64,000 nt of DNA from Burkholderia anthina (GCF_001547525.1 NZ_CM003768.1:1116001-1180000), one strand, 5' to 3'. Positions 17,665 through 27,235 are shown, counted from the stretch's first letter. A program made the numbers and translations. The notes: a model not told the origin generated them from the letters alone.

Positions 17665-19245
17665 TTACGGTTCGAGCAGGCGCTGCAGCCGCAGCTCCTC
17701 GAAATCCAGCTCGGATTCTATGCGGTGCAGCACCGCGTCGTCGACCCGGCCGTCGCGATGCAGGTCGAGCAGCGCGTCGCGCGACACGCCGACCAGTTCG
17801 AGCTCGACGCGCAGCATCCGCGCGCGCACGTCGGCGGGCGCCGCGCCGTCGCGGTGTGCGCGCTCGTTGAACGCGACGCGGTTGCGGTATTCGGTCAGCA
17901 GCCGGTCCAGCGATTCACGCTCGAGGCCGGCGCCGCGCTGTTCGCGCGCATCGAGTTCGGCGAGCGCCGCGCCGAACGTGTGCGCGCGCACCGCGTGCTC
18001 GGACATCGTGCGGCGCGCGGCCGGGCGCAGCTTCAGCACGCGGATTAGCGGCGCGAGCGTGCCGCCCTGCACGACGAGCGTCGCGATGATCAGCAGGAAC
18101 GTGCTGAACAGGATCAGGTCGCGGCCGGGGAAATTGGCCGGCAGCGCGATCGCGGCCGCGAGGCTCACGACGCCGCGCATGCCCGACCAGCCGAGCACGA
18201 CCGCTTCGCGCCACGACCACGCCGCGTGGCCCGCGCGCCGCGCGCGCAGGCGGCCCGGCAGCCACATCGCGACGAACACCCACATCATGCGCGCGCCGAT
18301 CGCGGCGGCCGTCGCCGGCAGCGCGACCCGCAGGCCGGCCATCAGCACCGCGCCTTCGTGGTTCACGCCCGCGAGGATCGCGTGCAGCGCGAGGCCGATC
18401 AGGATGAACACGAGCGCGTCGAGCACGAACACGATCGCTTCCCACGTCGCCTTCGCCTTGATCCGCATGTCGGCGTCGAACACGCGATGCTGGCGCACGC
18501 CGAGCACGAGGCCGCAGGTGACGACCGACAGCACGCCCGAGCCGGCGACCGCTTCCGCGATTCCGTAGCTGCCCCATGCCATCGCGAAGGTCACGACGAT
18601 GCCGAGCATCGGGTCGCGCAGGCGCGGCAGCACCCAGCACATCGCGTGGCCGCACGCGAGGCCGACCGCGATGCCGATCAGCGTGAGCGAGAAGAACAGG
18701 CCGGTGGCGCTCGCCGCCGTGATCGACGCGGCGAGCGCGGCCGATACGGCCATCTGGTACAGCAGCAGGCCCGACGCGTCGTTGACGAGGCTTTCGCCTT
18801 CGAGCACCGCGACGAGCCGCGCGGGCAGCGGGTGGCGCTGCAGGATCGCCTTCGCGGCGACCGCGTCGGGCGGCGACACGATCGCGCCGAGCGTGAAGCA
18901 CGCGGCCCACGGCAGTGCGGGATTCGCCGCATGCACGGCAAGCGCGACCGCGACGGTCGTGAACGCCACGGCCCCGAGCGCGAGCGACGCGATCGACGCG
19001 AGCTCCTGCCGGAATTCCTTCCAGGCGGTGTAGAACCCGCTCGACATCAGGAGCGGCGGCAGCACGGCCGCGAGCAGCAGCGCCGGGTCCATGTCGGGCA
19101 CGCGCTTGCCGGCGACGGCGACCGCGCAGCCGCCGAGCAGCAGCACGACGGCCGGCGGAATCGACACGCGTTCGGCGAGCCACGTGAGCGCGCCCGCGCC
19201 GCAGATCAACAGCAACAGGTAATGGAACAGCTCGACGTTGGTCAT
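17665..19245 (-). CDS. CPA1-family sodium/proton antiporter
   Basis: The 526-residue membrane protein has about 12 hydrophobic segments in residues 1-395 and a hydrophilic C-terminal tail of about 130 residues. It shows the NhaP/CPA1 pattern [12 protein letters not shown] and the ion-binding motif [11 protein letters not shown] (Asn-Asp pair). It exchanges Na+ or K+ for H+ across the inner membrane. The tail is rich in charged helices and probably regulatory. A XapX gene starts upstream on the same strand and ends 25 bases before this start, suggesting co-transcription. Confidence 0.92.
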   Translation of the reverse strand: MTNVELFHYLLLLICGAGALTWLAERVSIPPAVVLLLGGCAVAVAGKRVPDMDPALLLAAVLPPLLMSSGFYTAWKEFRQELASIASLALGAVAFTTVAVALAVHAANPALPWAACFTLGAIVSPPDAVAAKAILQRHPLPARLVAVLEGESLVNDASGLLLYQMAVSAALAASITAASATGLFFSLTLIGIAVGLACGHAMCWVLPRLRDPMLGIVVTFAMAWGSYGIAEAVAGSGVLSVVTCGLVLGVRQHRVFDADMRIKAKATWEAIVFVLDALVFILIGLALHAILAGVNHEGAVLMAGLRVALPATAAAIGARMMWVFVAMWLPGRLRARRAGHAAWSWREAVVLGWSGMRGVVSLAAAIALPANFPGRDLILFSTFLLIIATLVVQGGTLAPLIRVLKLRPAARRTMSEHAVRAHTFGAALAELDAREQRGAGLERESLDRLLTEYRNRVAFNERAHRDGAAPADVRARMLRVELELVGVSRDALLDLHRDGRVDDAVLHRIESELDFEELRLQRLLEP

Positions 19246-19270
19246 GCGCGGCCGGCGGCGATGGGGTGGA

Positions 19271-19531
19271 TCAAGAAGGCTTGCGGTCGTTCGCGGCGCC
19301 GCCCGGCAGCGCGCCGAACATGTGCTGGCTGCACCGCGCGTCGCGCCATGCGGTGTTCAGCCGATGGCCGGACAGCATCCGGCGCGCGACGGGCAGGATC
19401 TGTTCGCCGGCCAGCATGCCGAGCAGGCCGAGAAGCGCGATGATCGGCGGCGCGGGCGAATTCACGCCGATCGCGCCGTAGATGACGCCGGCGAGGATGC
19501 CGGCGAGCAGCGAGAGGACATACGGTTTCAT
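19271..19531 (-). CDS. XapX domain small membrane protein (first copy)
   Basis: The 86-residue protein starts MKPYVLSLLAGILAGVIYG and has two transmembrane helices separated by a short NSPAPP loop, the hallmark of XapX (DUF1427). A hydrophilic extension of about 35 residues follows. The family has no established biochemical role. It is upstream of, and co-oriented with, the CPA1 antiporter. A shorter paralogue lies at 21585, across the LysR gene, with almost the same helix-loop-helix core. Confidence 0.85.
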   Translation of the reverse strand: MKPYVLSLLAGILAGVIYGAIGVNSPAPPIIALLGLLGMLAGEQILPVARRMLSGHRLNTAWRDARCSQHMFGALPGGAANDRKPS

Positions 19532-19809
19532 GGTGGTGCGCCTCGTGAGGGCCGAGCGGCGCCGGAGCGGCGCCGCCGAAGTCTTGAGAGCGTATCGGGT
19601 TTGCGTGAAGAAAAAAAGGGCGGGCAGCCCGGAACGGCCATCCATTCGGGAATCGGATCGATTCCATTCCTTGGGTGTTCGCGCCGCGCGTTTGCGGCTT
19701 AAATGTTCGGGTCCGGACGATGACGATCCGGCGCCGACGCATTCCGGGCTCCTCCCGTTGTCACGGTCGAGGCAGGCCCCCCTTTTTCCGTTCACAGGAC
19801 CCATCCGCC

Positions 19810-20496
19810 ATGAGCAACCCGAAGCTTGAAGTACTGACGCCGCAGAACAGCCAGCTGATCTTCATCGACCAGCAGCCGCAGATGGCGTTCGGCGTGCAGT
19901 CGATCGATCGGCAGACGCTGAAGAACAACGTCGTCGGGCTCGCGAAGGCCGCGAAGGTCTTCAACATCCCGACCACGATCACGACGGTCGAAAGCGAGAG
20001 CTTCTCGGGCCACACCTATCCCGAGCTGCTCGACGTGTTCCCGAACCAGAAGACGCTCGAACGCACGTCGATGAATTCGTGGGACGACCAGAAGGTGCGC
20101 GATGCGCTCGCCGCGAACGGCCGCAAGAAGGTGGTCGTGTCGGGTCTGTGGACCGAAGTCTGCAATACGACGTTCGCGCTGTGCGCGATGCTCGAAGGCG
20201 ACTACGAGATCTACATGGTGGCCGACGCGTCGGGCGGCACGACGCAGGCCGCGCACGATATCGCGATGCAGCGCATGGTGCAGGCCGGCGTGGTGCCCGT
20301 CACGTGGCAGCAGGTGCTGCTCGAATGGCAGCGCGACTGGGCGCACCGCGAGACGTACGACGCGGTGATGGCGATCGCGAAGGAGCATTCGGGCGCATAC
20401 GGGATGGGCGTGGACTACGCGTACACGATGCTCCACAAGGCGCCGCAGCGCACCGCGACGCCGCACGAGTCGATTCCGCCCGTGCCGGCGAAGTAA
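19810..20496 (+). CDS. Isochorismatase-fold cysteine hydrolase (YcaC-like)
   Basis: The 228-residue protein has the triad context of this superfamily: Asp in IFIDQQPQMAF, Lys before VVVSGLWTEV, and the nucleophilic Cys in TEVCNTTFAL. Members hydrolyse amides or related bonds; the YcaC type has no settled substrate. It is monocistronic and convergent with the LysR gene, but lies in a neighbourhood of XapX and amidohydrolase genes, so a shared nitrogen-compound substrate is possible. The start ATG 19810 has CACAGGA upstream. Confidence 0.9.
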   Translation: MSNPKLEVLTPQNSQLIFIDQQPQMAFGVQSIDRQTLKNNVVGLAKAAKVFNIPTTITTVESESFSGHTYPELLDVFPNQKTLERTSMNSWDDQKVRDALAANGRKKVVVSGLWTEVCNTTFALCAMLEGDYEIYMVADASGGTTQAAHDIAMQRMVQAGVVPVTWQQVLLEWQRDWAHRETYDAVMAIAKEHSGAYGMGVDYAYTMLHKAPQRTATPHESIPPVPAK

Positions 20497-20559
20497 CGGG
20501 CCGCGGGCCTCGGTCGCCGCGCGGGATGCGGCGATCGCCGGCCGTCGGCCGTCGCGCGT

Positions 20560-21483
20560 TCAGGCGGCGGGCAGCGCCCACGGCGCGTGCGAGAAATGGT
20601 CGGCGAGGAAATCGAGCAGTACCGTCACGCGCGCGGCGCGCAGCATGCCGGGCGGCGTGACGAGGTTCACGTTGATGTCCGCGATCTTCCAGTCGCTCAT
20701 CACTTCCTCGAGCTCGCCGCGCTGCAGTTCGTCCCATACCAGGAACTCGGGCTGCAGCGCGAGACCATGACCGCCGACGAGCGCGGGGAGGATCACGTCC
20801 GCGTTGTTCGTGCGAATGCGGCCGTGCACGTTCACACCGAAATCCTCGCCCGACGCCGGATGACGGAAGCGCCAGTGCTCGGGCGTCGGCAGGTTCGTGT
20901 ACGTCAGACATACGTGCTGTTCGATGTCGCGCGGATGCGTGGGACGGCCGCGCCGGTCGAGATACGCGGGCGACGCGACGAGCGGCCGGCGCACCGCGCA
21001 GAGGCGGCGCGAGCGCAGCGTCGAATCGCTGAGCTCGGCGATGCGGATCGCGACGTCGAAGCCGCCGGACACGATGTCGACGATGTGGTCGGTCAGCACG
21101 AGATCGATGTCGACGCGCGGATAACGCTCGAGAAACGCGGGCAGCACCGGCGACAGGTGGCGCAGCCCGAACGACATCGGCGCATTCACGCGCACGAGGC
21201 CGTGCGGCTCGAGCGCCTGCGCGGATGCTTCGTTTTCGATCAGTTCCGCATCGGCGAGCAGCCGGATCGCGCGGTCGCGCAGCAGTTCGCCGGTCGGCGT
21301 GAGCGACAGCCTGCGCGACGTGCGGTACAGCAGCATCGCGCCGAGGCGCTTTTCGAGGCGTGCGATCGCTTTCGATACGGTGGGTTGCGATACGCCGAGC
21401 GTTTCCGCGGCTTTCGCGAACGAACCGGTCTCCGCGACGCGCGCGAAGATGGCCCAGGCTTCGAGATCAGGAAGGTGTTGCAT
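20560..21483 (-). CDS. LysR-family transcriptional regulator, divergent from the amidohydrolase operon
   Basis: The 307-residue LTTR has an N-terminal winged helix-turn-helix ([39 protein letters not shown]) and a substrate-binding domain of the CrgA/PA0477-like type. It is divergent from the operon starting at 21585, with 101 bases between them, the standard arrangement for a regulator of that operon. An upstream in-frame start at 21534 would add 17 residues; MQHLPD at 21483 is the better fit to the family. Confidence 0.92.
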   Translation of the reverse strand: MQHLPDLEAWAIFARVAETGSFAKAAETLGVSQPTVSKAIARLEKRLGAMLLYRTSRRLSLTPTGELLRDRAIRLLADAELIENEASAQALEPHGLVRVNAPMSFGLRHLSPVLPAFLERYPRVDIDLVLTDHIVDIVSGGFDVAIRIAELSDSTLRSRRLCAVRRPLVASPAYLDRRGRPTHPRDIEQHVCLTYTNLPTPEHWRFRHPASGEDFGVNVHGRIRTNNADVILPALVGGHGLALQPEFLVWDELQRGELEEVMSDWKIADINVNLVTPPGMLRAARVTVLLDFLADHFSHAPWALPAA

Positions 21484-21584
21484 GGTCGGACGGGATGACG
21501 GGAAAGCGAAGGGGATGCGAGGGCGGCGAAGCATGCGGCCGATGCGATGCGGGTCATTCTAATCCGGCCGGGAGAAAAATCGTT
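21484..21584. promoter_or_regulatory. Divergent promoter region of the LysR gene and the amidohydrolase operon
   Basis: These 101 bases carry both promoters and presumably the LysR operator. GGGAGAAAAATCGTTATG supplies a ribosome-binding site for the XapX gene at 21585. I could not define a T-N11-A operator unambiguously. Confidence 0.45.
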
Positions 21585-21752
21585 ATGGAATCTTATCTAC
21601 TTTCACTGAGCGCCGGCGTGCTGATCGGCGTCGTGTACAGCGTGATCAGGGTGCGCTCGCCGGCACCGCCGCTGATTGCGCTGGTGGGCCTCGCCGGCAT
21701 GCTGGTCGGCGCGCAGGCCATCGCGCCGGTTCGTCACTGGCTCGGCTTCTGA
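21585..21752 (+). CDS. XapX domain small membrane protein (second copy)
   Basis: This 55-residue protein consists almost only of the XapX core: two transmembrane helices around a RSPAPP loop (MESYLLSLSAGVLIGVVYSV...). It closely parallels the copy at 19271-19531 without that copy's tail. It is the first gene of a rightward operon, 19 bases ahead of the amidohydrolase. Function unknown. Confidence 0.85.
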   Translation: MESYLLSLSAGVLIGVVYSVIRVRSPAPPLIALVGLAGMLVGAQAIAPVRHWLGF

Positions 21753-21771
21753 CCGCATCGAGGACAAAATC

Positions 21772-23661
21772 ATGAGCGCAACCGATACTCAACCCGATCT
21801 CATCCTGCACAACGGGCGCATCACGACGCTCGACCGCGCGAACCCCGTCGCGACGGCCGTCGCGATTGCCGCCGGCCGCTTCGTCGCCGTCGGCAGCGAC
21901 GCGGACGTCATGCCGCTCGCGGGCCGTGCGACGAAGGTGGTCGATCTCGGCGGCCGCGGCGTGCTGCCGGGCCTGATCGACAACCACTGCCACGTGATTC
22001 GTGGCGGCCTGAACTACAACATGGAGCTGCGCTGGGACGGCGTGCCGTCGCTCGCGGTCGCGATGGAGATGCTCAAGCGTCAGGTCGCCGTGACGCCCGC
22101 GCCGCAGTGGGTGCGGGTGGTCGGCGGTTTCACCGAACATCAGTTCGTCGAGAAACGGCTGCCGACGATCGATGAGCTCAACGCGGTTGCACCGGACACG
22201 CCCGTGTTCATCCTTCACCTGTACGACCGCGCGTTGCTGAATGCGGCCGCGCTGCGCGTGGTCGGCTATACGAAGGACACGCCGGAGCCGCCGGGCGGCA
22301 CGATCCTGCGCGATGCCGCGGGCAATCCGACCGGCCTGCTGCTCGCGAACCCGAACGCGACGATCCTCTACGCGACGCTCGCGAAGGGGCCGAAGCTGCC
22401 GTTCGAGTATCAGTACAACTCGACGCGCCATTTCATGCGCGAGCTGAACCGGCTCGGCGTGACGGGCGTGATCGACGCGGGCGGCGGCTCGCAGAATTAT
22501 CCCGACGATTACGAAGTGATCCGCAAGCTGCACGACGCGGGCGAGATGACGATCCGGATCGCGTACAACCTGTTCACGCAGAAGCCGAACGCGGAGAAGG
22601 AAGACTTCGTGAACTGGACGAAGAGCGTCAAGTACCACGATGGCACCGACTACTTCCGCAATAACGGCGCGGGCGAGATGCTGGCGTTTTCCGCGGCCGA
22701 CTTCGAGGATTTCCGCGTCGCGCGGCCGGATTTGCCCGCGCAGATGGAGGACGACCTCGAAGGCGTCGTGCGCGTGCTCGCGGAAAACCGCTGGCCGTGG
22801 CGCATGCACGCGACCTATGACGAAACGATCAGCCGCGCGCTGGACGTGTTCGAGAAGGTCAACGAAGACATCCCGCTCGACGGTCTGAACTGGTTCTTCG
22901 ATCATGCGGAAACCATCTCCGAGAAATCGATGGACCGGATCGCCGCGCTCGGCGGCGGCATCGCGGTGCAGCACCGGATGGCGTACCAGGGCGAATACTT
23001 CGTGGAGCGCTACGGCGCGCAGGCCGCCGAGGCGACGCCGCCTGTCGCGAAGATGCTCGGCAAGGGGCTCAAGGTATCGGCCGGCACGGACGCCACGCGC
23101 GTCGCATCTTACAACCCGTGGGTATCGCTTGCATGGCTCGTGACGGGCAAGACGGTCGGCGGCATGCGCCTGTATCCGCAGCGCAACCTGCTCGATCGCG
23201 AAACCGCGCTGCGGATGTGGACCGAGTACGTGACGTGGTTCTCGAACGAGGAAGGCAAGAAAGGGCGCATCGCGGTGGGGCAGCTTGCCGACCTGGTGGT
23301 CCCCGATCGCGATTTCTTCGCGTGCGCGGAAGACGATATCGCCGGCACGACCGCGTTGCTGACGGTGGTCGACGGGAAGATCGTGTGGGGCGCGGGGCCG
23401 TTCGCGTCGCACGACGCGCCGATTCCGCCGGCGATGCCGGACTGGTCGCCGGTGCGCGAGTTCGGCGGCTATGGCGGCTGGGGCGCGACGCAGCGCGCCG
23501 GCGCGCCGTTGCAGCGCGCGGCGGCCGCCGCGATGTGCGGCTGCGCGAACGAATGCAACGTTCACCAACATGCGCACGCGAGCGCATGGGCGAACGCATT
23601 GCCGACGTCGGACGCGAAGGGTTTCTGGGGCGCGTTCGGCTGTTCGTGCTGGGCGGTCTGA
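21772..23661 (+). CDS. YtcJ-like amidohydrolase with Cys/His-rich C-terminal tail
   Basis: The 629-residue amidohydrolase-superfamily enzyme has the N-terminal metal motif in GVLPGLIDNHCHVIRGG and later conserved elements (ATYDETISRALDVFE, WFFDHAET, SAGTDATRV) typical of the YtcJ/imidazolonepropionase-like group. It should hydrolyse a C-N or similar bond, but the substrate is unknown. The protein is longer than the usual 540-560 residues because of a tail with C589-x-C591-x3-C595, His598/600/602 and a near-terminal C624-S-C626. The tail could bind a second metal or be redox active; it may be a feature of this subfamily rather than of this strain. The DoxX gene starts two bases after the stop. 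Confidence 0.87.
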   Translation: MSATDTQPDLILHNGRITTLDRANPVATAVAIAAGRFVAVGSDADVMPLAGRATKVVDLGGRGVLPGLIDNHCHVIRGGLNYNMELRWDGVPSLAVAMEMLKRQVAVTPAPQWVRVVGGFTEHQFVEKRLPTIDELNAVAPDTPVFILHLYDRALLNAAALRVVGYTKDTPEPPGGTILRDAAGNPTGLLLANPNATILYATLAKGPKLPFEYQYNSTRHFMRELNRLGVTGVIDAGGGSQNYPDDYEVIRKLHDAGEMTIRIAYNLFTQKPNAEKEDFVNWTKSVKYHDGTDYFRNNGAGEMLAFSAADFEDFRVARPDLPAQMEDDLEGVVRVLAENRWPWRMHATYDETISRALDVFEKVNEDIPLDGLNWFFDHAETISEKSMDRIAALGGGIAVQHRMAYQGEYFVERYGAQAAEATPPVAKMLGKGLKVSAGTDATRVASYNPWVSLAWLVTGKTVGGMRLYPQRNLLDRETALRMWTEYVTWFSNEEGKKGRIAVGQLADLVVPDRDFFACAEDDIAGTTALLTVVDGKIVWGAGPFASHDAPIPPAMPDWSPVREFGGYGGWGATQRAGAPLQRAAAAAMCGCANECNVHQHAHASAWANALPTSDAKGFWGAFGCSCWAV

Positions 23662-23662
23662 C

Positions 23663-24124
23663 GTGGCGGCCCCGACCCCTCGCGGCGGCGCCGGCAACCC
23701 GGCATGGGTCCGCTTGCTGCTCCGGCAGCCGTGGGTGCCGCCGCTCGTGCGGCTCGCACTGGTGTCCGCTTATCTGCTCGGCGGCGTCGCGAAGGCGCTC
23801 GACTTTCACGGCGCGGTTGCGGAGCAGGCGCATTTCGGCCTGCGGCCGGCCGCGCTGTGGGCGGCGCTCGCGATCGCGGTCGAGATCGCCGGCTCGCTGT
23901 GCGTGGTATTTCGCCGTTTCACGTGGCTCGGCGCCGGCAGCCTCGGTATGCTGACGCTCGTCGCGATGTTCGTGGCGAACGATTTCTGGAACCGGACGGG
24001 CGCCGAGCGTTTCATGGCGCTCAACAGCTTTTTCGAGCATCTCGGGCTGATCGCGGCACTCGTGCTCGCGACGGTGCTCGACGATGCGCGGCAATCGGCC
24101 GATGATGGCCGTTCCATTCGATGA
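23663..24124 (+). CDS. DoxX-like integral membrane protein
   Basis: The 153-residue protein has four predicted transmembrane helices (about residues 20-40, 60-80, 85-105, 125-145) and DoxX-type features (LGGVAKALDF, VAMFVANDFWN). DoxX relatives are linked to quinone or thiol redox reactions in the membrane; a specific role cannot be assigned. GTG 23663 is the only start that follows the amidohydrolase stop closely; an ATG is not available there. The end overlaps an ATG at 24121 (ATGA). Confidence 0.8.
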   Translation: MAAPTPRGGAGNPAWVRLLLRQPWVPPLVRLALVSAYLLGGVAKALDFHGAVAEQAHFGLRPAALWAALAIAVEIAGSLCVVFRRFTWLGAGSLGMLTLVAMFVANDFWNRTGAERFMALNSFFEHLGLIAALVLATVLDDARQSADDGRSIR

Positions 24125-24150
24125 CGATGCAACAATCAGGAAATCCGTTG

Positions 24151-25065
24151 ATGAAAACCCTTCGTTCAGTACTGCTCGCCGCGATGTTCGCGGGCGGCCT
24201 TGCCTGCGCGCCGACGGCGTTCGCGAAACCGCCGGCGCCGCCCGCCGTGGTGCCGACGCTGGCGGTCGGTCCGCAGTACGACACGACGCACGTGTGCGTC
24301 GCCCCCGAAGACTTCGACCGCTTCACCGACAGCTTCGTCGCGACGTTCGGCGGCAAGAAGTCGAAGCAGGGTGTGTTCCAGGTCACGCCGACGCCGAGCC
24401 AGACGATGTCGCAGCTCGTGCTGACGCCGGTCGGCACGATCTCGGTGTTCGGCTTCAAGACGCCGATTCCGTATCCGTTCTGCGCGGAGCGCACCGGCTA
24501 TCTCGTGACCGACATGGACGCGGCCGTGAAGTCGGCGCGCGAGCACGGCGCCGACGTGATCGTCGACACGTTCCCCGACCCGATCGGCCGCGACGCGATC
24601 ATCGCGTGGGCGGGCGGCGTGAACATGCAGTTGTACTGGCACACGCAGGCGCCGCACTACGATGCATTGCAGACCATTCCCGAGAATCGCGTCTACGTGT
24701 CGCCGCAAAGCGTGCGCAAGTTCGTGCACGATTTCGTCAAGTTCTCGAAAGGCAAGGTGGTGTCCGACGACCCGAAGGCGCCGGGCGTCGAAATCGGCCG
24801 GCCGGGCGATACGTACCGCCGCATTCGCATCGAGTCGGGCTTCGGCAAGATGACCGTGCTGGTGACGGACGGCCACCTGCCGTACCCGTTCGGCCGCGAG
24901 ATGACCGGCTACGAAGTGCCCGATCTCGCCGCGACGCTGAAGCAGGCCGAAGCCGCGGGCGTGACGGTGCTCGTGCCGCCGTTCAAGTCGGACGGGCGCG
25001 ACGCGGCGCTCGTGCAGTTCCCGGGCGGCTACGTCGCCGAGATTCACGCGAGCGCGGCGCGATGA
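24151..25065 (+). CDS. Exported two-domain VOC (glyoxalase/dioxygenase-fold) protein
   Basis: The protein of about 304 residues has a clear signal peptide (MKTLRSVLLAAMFAGGLACA...AFA) and then two VOC-type beta-alpha-beta-beta-beta modules (about residues 40-160 and 175-300), seen from paired segments such as TGYLVTDMDAAVKSAREHG and TGYEVPDLAATLKQAEAAG. VOC enzymes are usually cytosolic metal-dependent lyases or dioxygenases; export is unusual. ATG 24121 overlaps the DoxX stop, but ATG 24151 gives a normal signal peptide and follows an AGGA sequence, so I prefer it. The stop overlaps the DUF1275 gene. Confidence 0.82.
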   Translation: MKTLRSVLLAAMFAGGLACAPTAFAKPPAPPAVVPTLAVGPQYDTTHVCVAPEDFDRFTDSFVATFGGKKSKQGVFQVTPTPSQTMSQLVLTPVGTISVFGFKTPIPYPFCAERTGYLVTDMDAAVKSAREHGADVIVDTFPDPIGRDAIIAWAGGVNMQLYWHTQAPHYDALQTIPENRVYVSPQSVRKFVHDFVKFSKGKVVSDDPKAPGVEIGRPGDTYRRIRIESGFGKMTVLVTDGHLPYPFGREMTGYEVPDLAATLKQAEAAGVTVLVPPFKSDGRDAALVQFPGGYVAEIHASAAR

Positions 25066-25760
25066 AGCACGAGGACACGATCCTTGCCGCGGTGGCCGGC
25101 TTCGTCGACACGCTGAGCTTCGTCGCGCTGTTCGGGCTGTTCACCGCGCACGTGACCGGCAACTTCGTGCTGATCGGCGCGGGCATCGCGGGCTTCGGCC
25201 AGGGCGTCGTGCTGAAGCTCAGCGTGTTTCCGGCGTTCGTGTGCGGCGTGATCGCGGCGAGCCTGATCGCGCGGTCGATGGCCGCGCGGCCCGCGTGGCA
25301 CGGCATGCGCGTGCTGCACGCGGTGCAGGCCGTGCTGCTGCTCGGCTTCTGCGCGGCCGGCGTGTGGGCGACGCCGGTCACGCAGCCCGACAGCCTGCCG
25401 GCGCTCGTGGCCGGCATCGTCGGCACGTTCGCGATGGGCGTGCAGAACGCGCATCCGCGCGTGATCGCGCGCGCGGGCGGCGTGCCGAACACGGTGATGA
25501 CCGGCAACGTCACGCAGGCGATCCTCGACGTCGTCGACATGCTGTCCGCCCGCACGGCCGACGGTGCGCGGGCAACGGCGCGCGCGCGCTTCGCGAAGAT
25601 GCTGCCGGCGATCGTCGCGTTCGCGCTGGGTGCGGCGGGCGGTGCGCTCGGGTTCCGCTACGTCGGGTTTCTGGCGTTGCTCGCGCCCGCGGGTGCGCTG
25701 GCCGTGCTTGCGCTGTGTTCGTCGCAGGCGGCCGGTACGACCACCCCGGAGCGCGCATGA
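25062..25760 (+). CDS. DUF1275 (YoaK-type) membrane protein
   Basis: The 232-residue polytopic protein has six hydrophobic segments and the family's hallmarks DTLSFVALFGLFTAHVTGNFVLIG and MGVQNAHPRVIARAGGVPNTVMTGNVT. The duplicated T-G-N near helix ends is typical of DUF1275. The biochemical role is unknown; a transporter is plausible. It is coupled by ATGA overlaps to the VOC gene upstream and the porin gene downstream. Confidence 0.88.
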   Translation: MKHEDTILAAVAGFVDTLSFVALFGLFTAHVTGNFVLIGAGIAGFGQGVVLKLSVFPAFVCGVIAASLIARSMAARPAWHGMRVLHAVQAVLLLGFCAAGVWATPVTQPDSLPALVAGIVGTFAMGVQNAHPRVIARAGGVPNTVMTGNVTQAILDVVDMLSARTADGARATARARFAKMLPAIVAFALGAAGGALGFRYVGFLALLAPAGALAVLALCSSQAAGTTTPERA

Positions 25761-27235
25761 TCGAGCGGAGGCGAACGCGGTCCTGCAGCCGACGCGTCGA
25801 GCGGGCCGCGCGGTTGTCGATCGTCGCCTGGCTGCTGTTCGCGGGCGCCGATGCGGTCGCGGAAACGGCAGCCGCGTCGAGCTCGACTGCGTCGTCGGCG
25901 TCGACGCTTGCATCGGCCTGCACCGTCAAACGCCCGACCGTCCTGTTCAACCGCTGGCAGGAAGACTGGTCGGTGCTCGCGAATCCGTGCGTGCCGCGCA
26001 AGCCGCTCGACGGGTTGAAGTACCTCCCGCTCGGCAACGATCCGCAATCCTATCTGTCGCTCGGCGCGAACCTGCGCGAGCGGCTCGAGACCAACGACGC
26101 GCCGCTGTTCGGCATCGGCTCCGCGCAATCGGATACGTACGTGATCCAGCGCGTCGAAGTGCATGCCGATGCGCATCTCGGCCCGCACTGGCAGTTCTTC
26201 GTGCAATTGCAGGACGCGCGCGCGTTCGGCAAGAACACGGCGTCGCCCGTCGACAGGAATCCGCTCGATCTCGAACAGGCATTCGCGACCTACACGGGCG
26301 CGCTCGGCGGCGGCACGGTCAAGTTTCGCGTCGGCCGGCAGGAGATGGCGTTTGACCTGCAGCGCTTCATCGCCGCGCGCGACGGCCCGAACGTGCGGCT
26401 CGCGTTCGATGCGGTGTGGGCCGACTACGAATACGGGAAGTGGCGCTTCATCGGCTATGCGACGCAGCCGGTGCAGAACCGCAACGCGTCCGATTTCGAC
26501 GACGTGTCGAATCGCGATCTCACGTTCAGCGGCGTGCGCTTCGAGCGGCAATCGGTCGGGCCGGGCGACCTGTCCGGCTACTGGTCGCGCTACAACCGCC
26601 GTGGCGCACGCTTTCTCGACGCAAGCGGCCCCGAGCATCGCGATGTATGGGACGTTCGCTACGCGGGCACGCAGGGGCGCTTCGACTGGGATCTCGAAAC
26701 GATGCTGCAGACCGGCACGGTCGGCAACGCCACGATCGGCGCGTGGGCCGTCGGATCGATCGCGGGCTACAGGTTCGATGCGCCGTGGTCGCTGCGCATC
26801 GCGCTGCAGGTCGATGCGGCATCGGGCGACCGGCATCCGCGCGACGGCCGCGTCGGCACGTTCAACCCGCTGTTTCCGAACGGCTATTACTTCACGCTGG
26901 CCGGCTACACGAGTTACGCGAACCTGATCCACGTGAAGCCGTCCGTGACGCTGAAACCGGCGGCGAACCTGTCGCTGCTCGGCGCGCTGGGCTTCCAGTG
27001 GCGCGAGACGACCGGCGACGCCGTCTATCAGCAGCCGAACATCCCCGTGCCGGGCACGGCAGGCAAGGGCGGCCTGTGGACGGGCATGTACGTGCAGTTG
27101 CGCGCGGACTGGACGATCGCCGCGAACCTGATCGGCGCGGTCGAGGCCGTGCACTTCCAGGCCGGCGACGCGATCCGGCAGGCGGGCGGGCACAACGCGG
27201 ATTACGTCGGTGTCGAGCTGAAGTACGGGTGGTGA
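25757..27235 (+). CDS. Alginate-export-type outer-membrane channel
   Basis: The 492-residue protein has a basic N-terminus and signal (to about residue 36), a Ser/Ala linker, and an alginate_exp-type beta-barrel. Alternating aromatic strands are visible (YLSLGANLRERLETNDAPLFG, GTVKFRVGRQEMAFDLQRF) and it ends with a C-terminal aromatic residue (ELKYGW). Many family members are uptake porins in catabolic operons rather than alginate exporters. As the last gene of the amidohydrolase operon, it probably admits the substrate. The stop precedes a hairpin terminator by 34 bases. Confidence 0.85.
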   Translation: MIERRRTRSCSRRVERAARLSIVAWLLFAGADAVAETAAASSSTASSASTLASACTVKRPTVLFNRWQEDWSVLANPCVPRKPLDGLKYLPLGNDPQSYLSLGANLRERLETNDAPLFGIGSAQSDTYVIQRVEVHADAHLGPHWQFFVQLQDARAFGKNTASPVDRNPLDLEQAFATYTGALGGGTVKFRVGRQEMAFDLQRFIAARDGPNVRLAFDAVWADYEYGKWRFIGYATQPVQNRNASDFDDVSNRDLTFSGVRFERQSVGPGDLSGYWSRYNRRGARFLDASGPEHRDVWDVRYAGTQGRFDWDLETMLQTGTVGNATIGAWAVGSIAGYRFDAPWSLRIALQVDAASGDRHPRDGRVGTFNPLFPNGYYFTLAGYTSYANLIHVKPSVTLKPAANLSLLGALGFQWRETTGDAVYQQPNIPVPGTAGKGGLWTGMYVQLRADWTIAANLIGAVEAVHFQAGDAIRQAGGHNADYVGVELKYGW

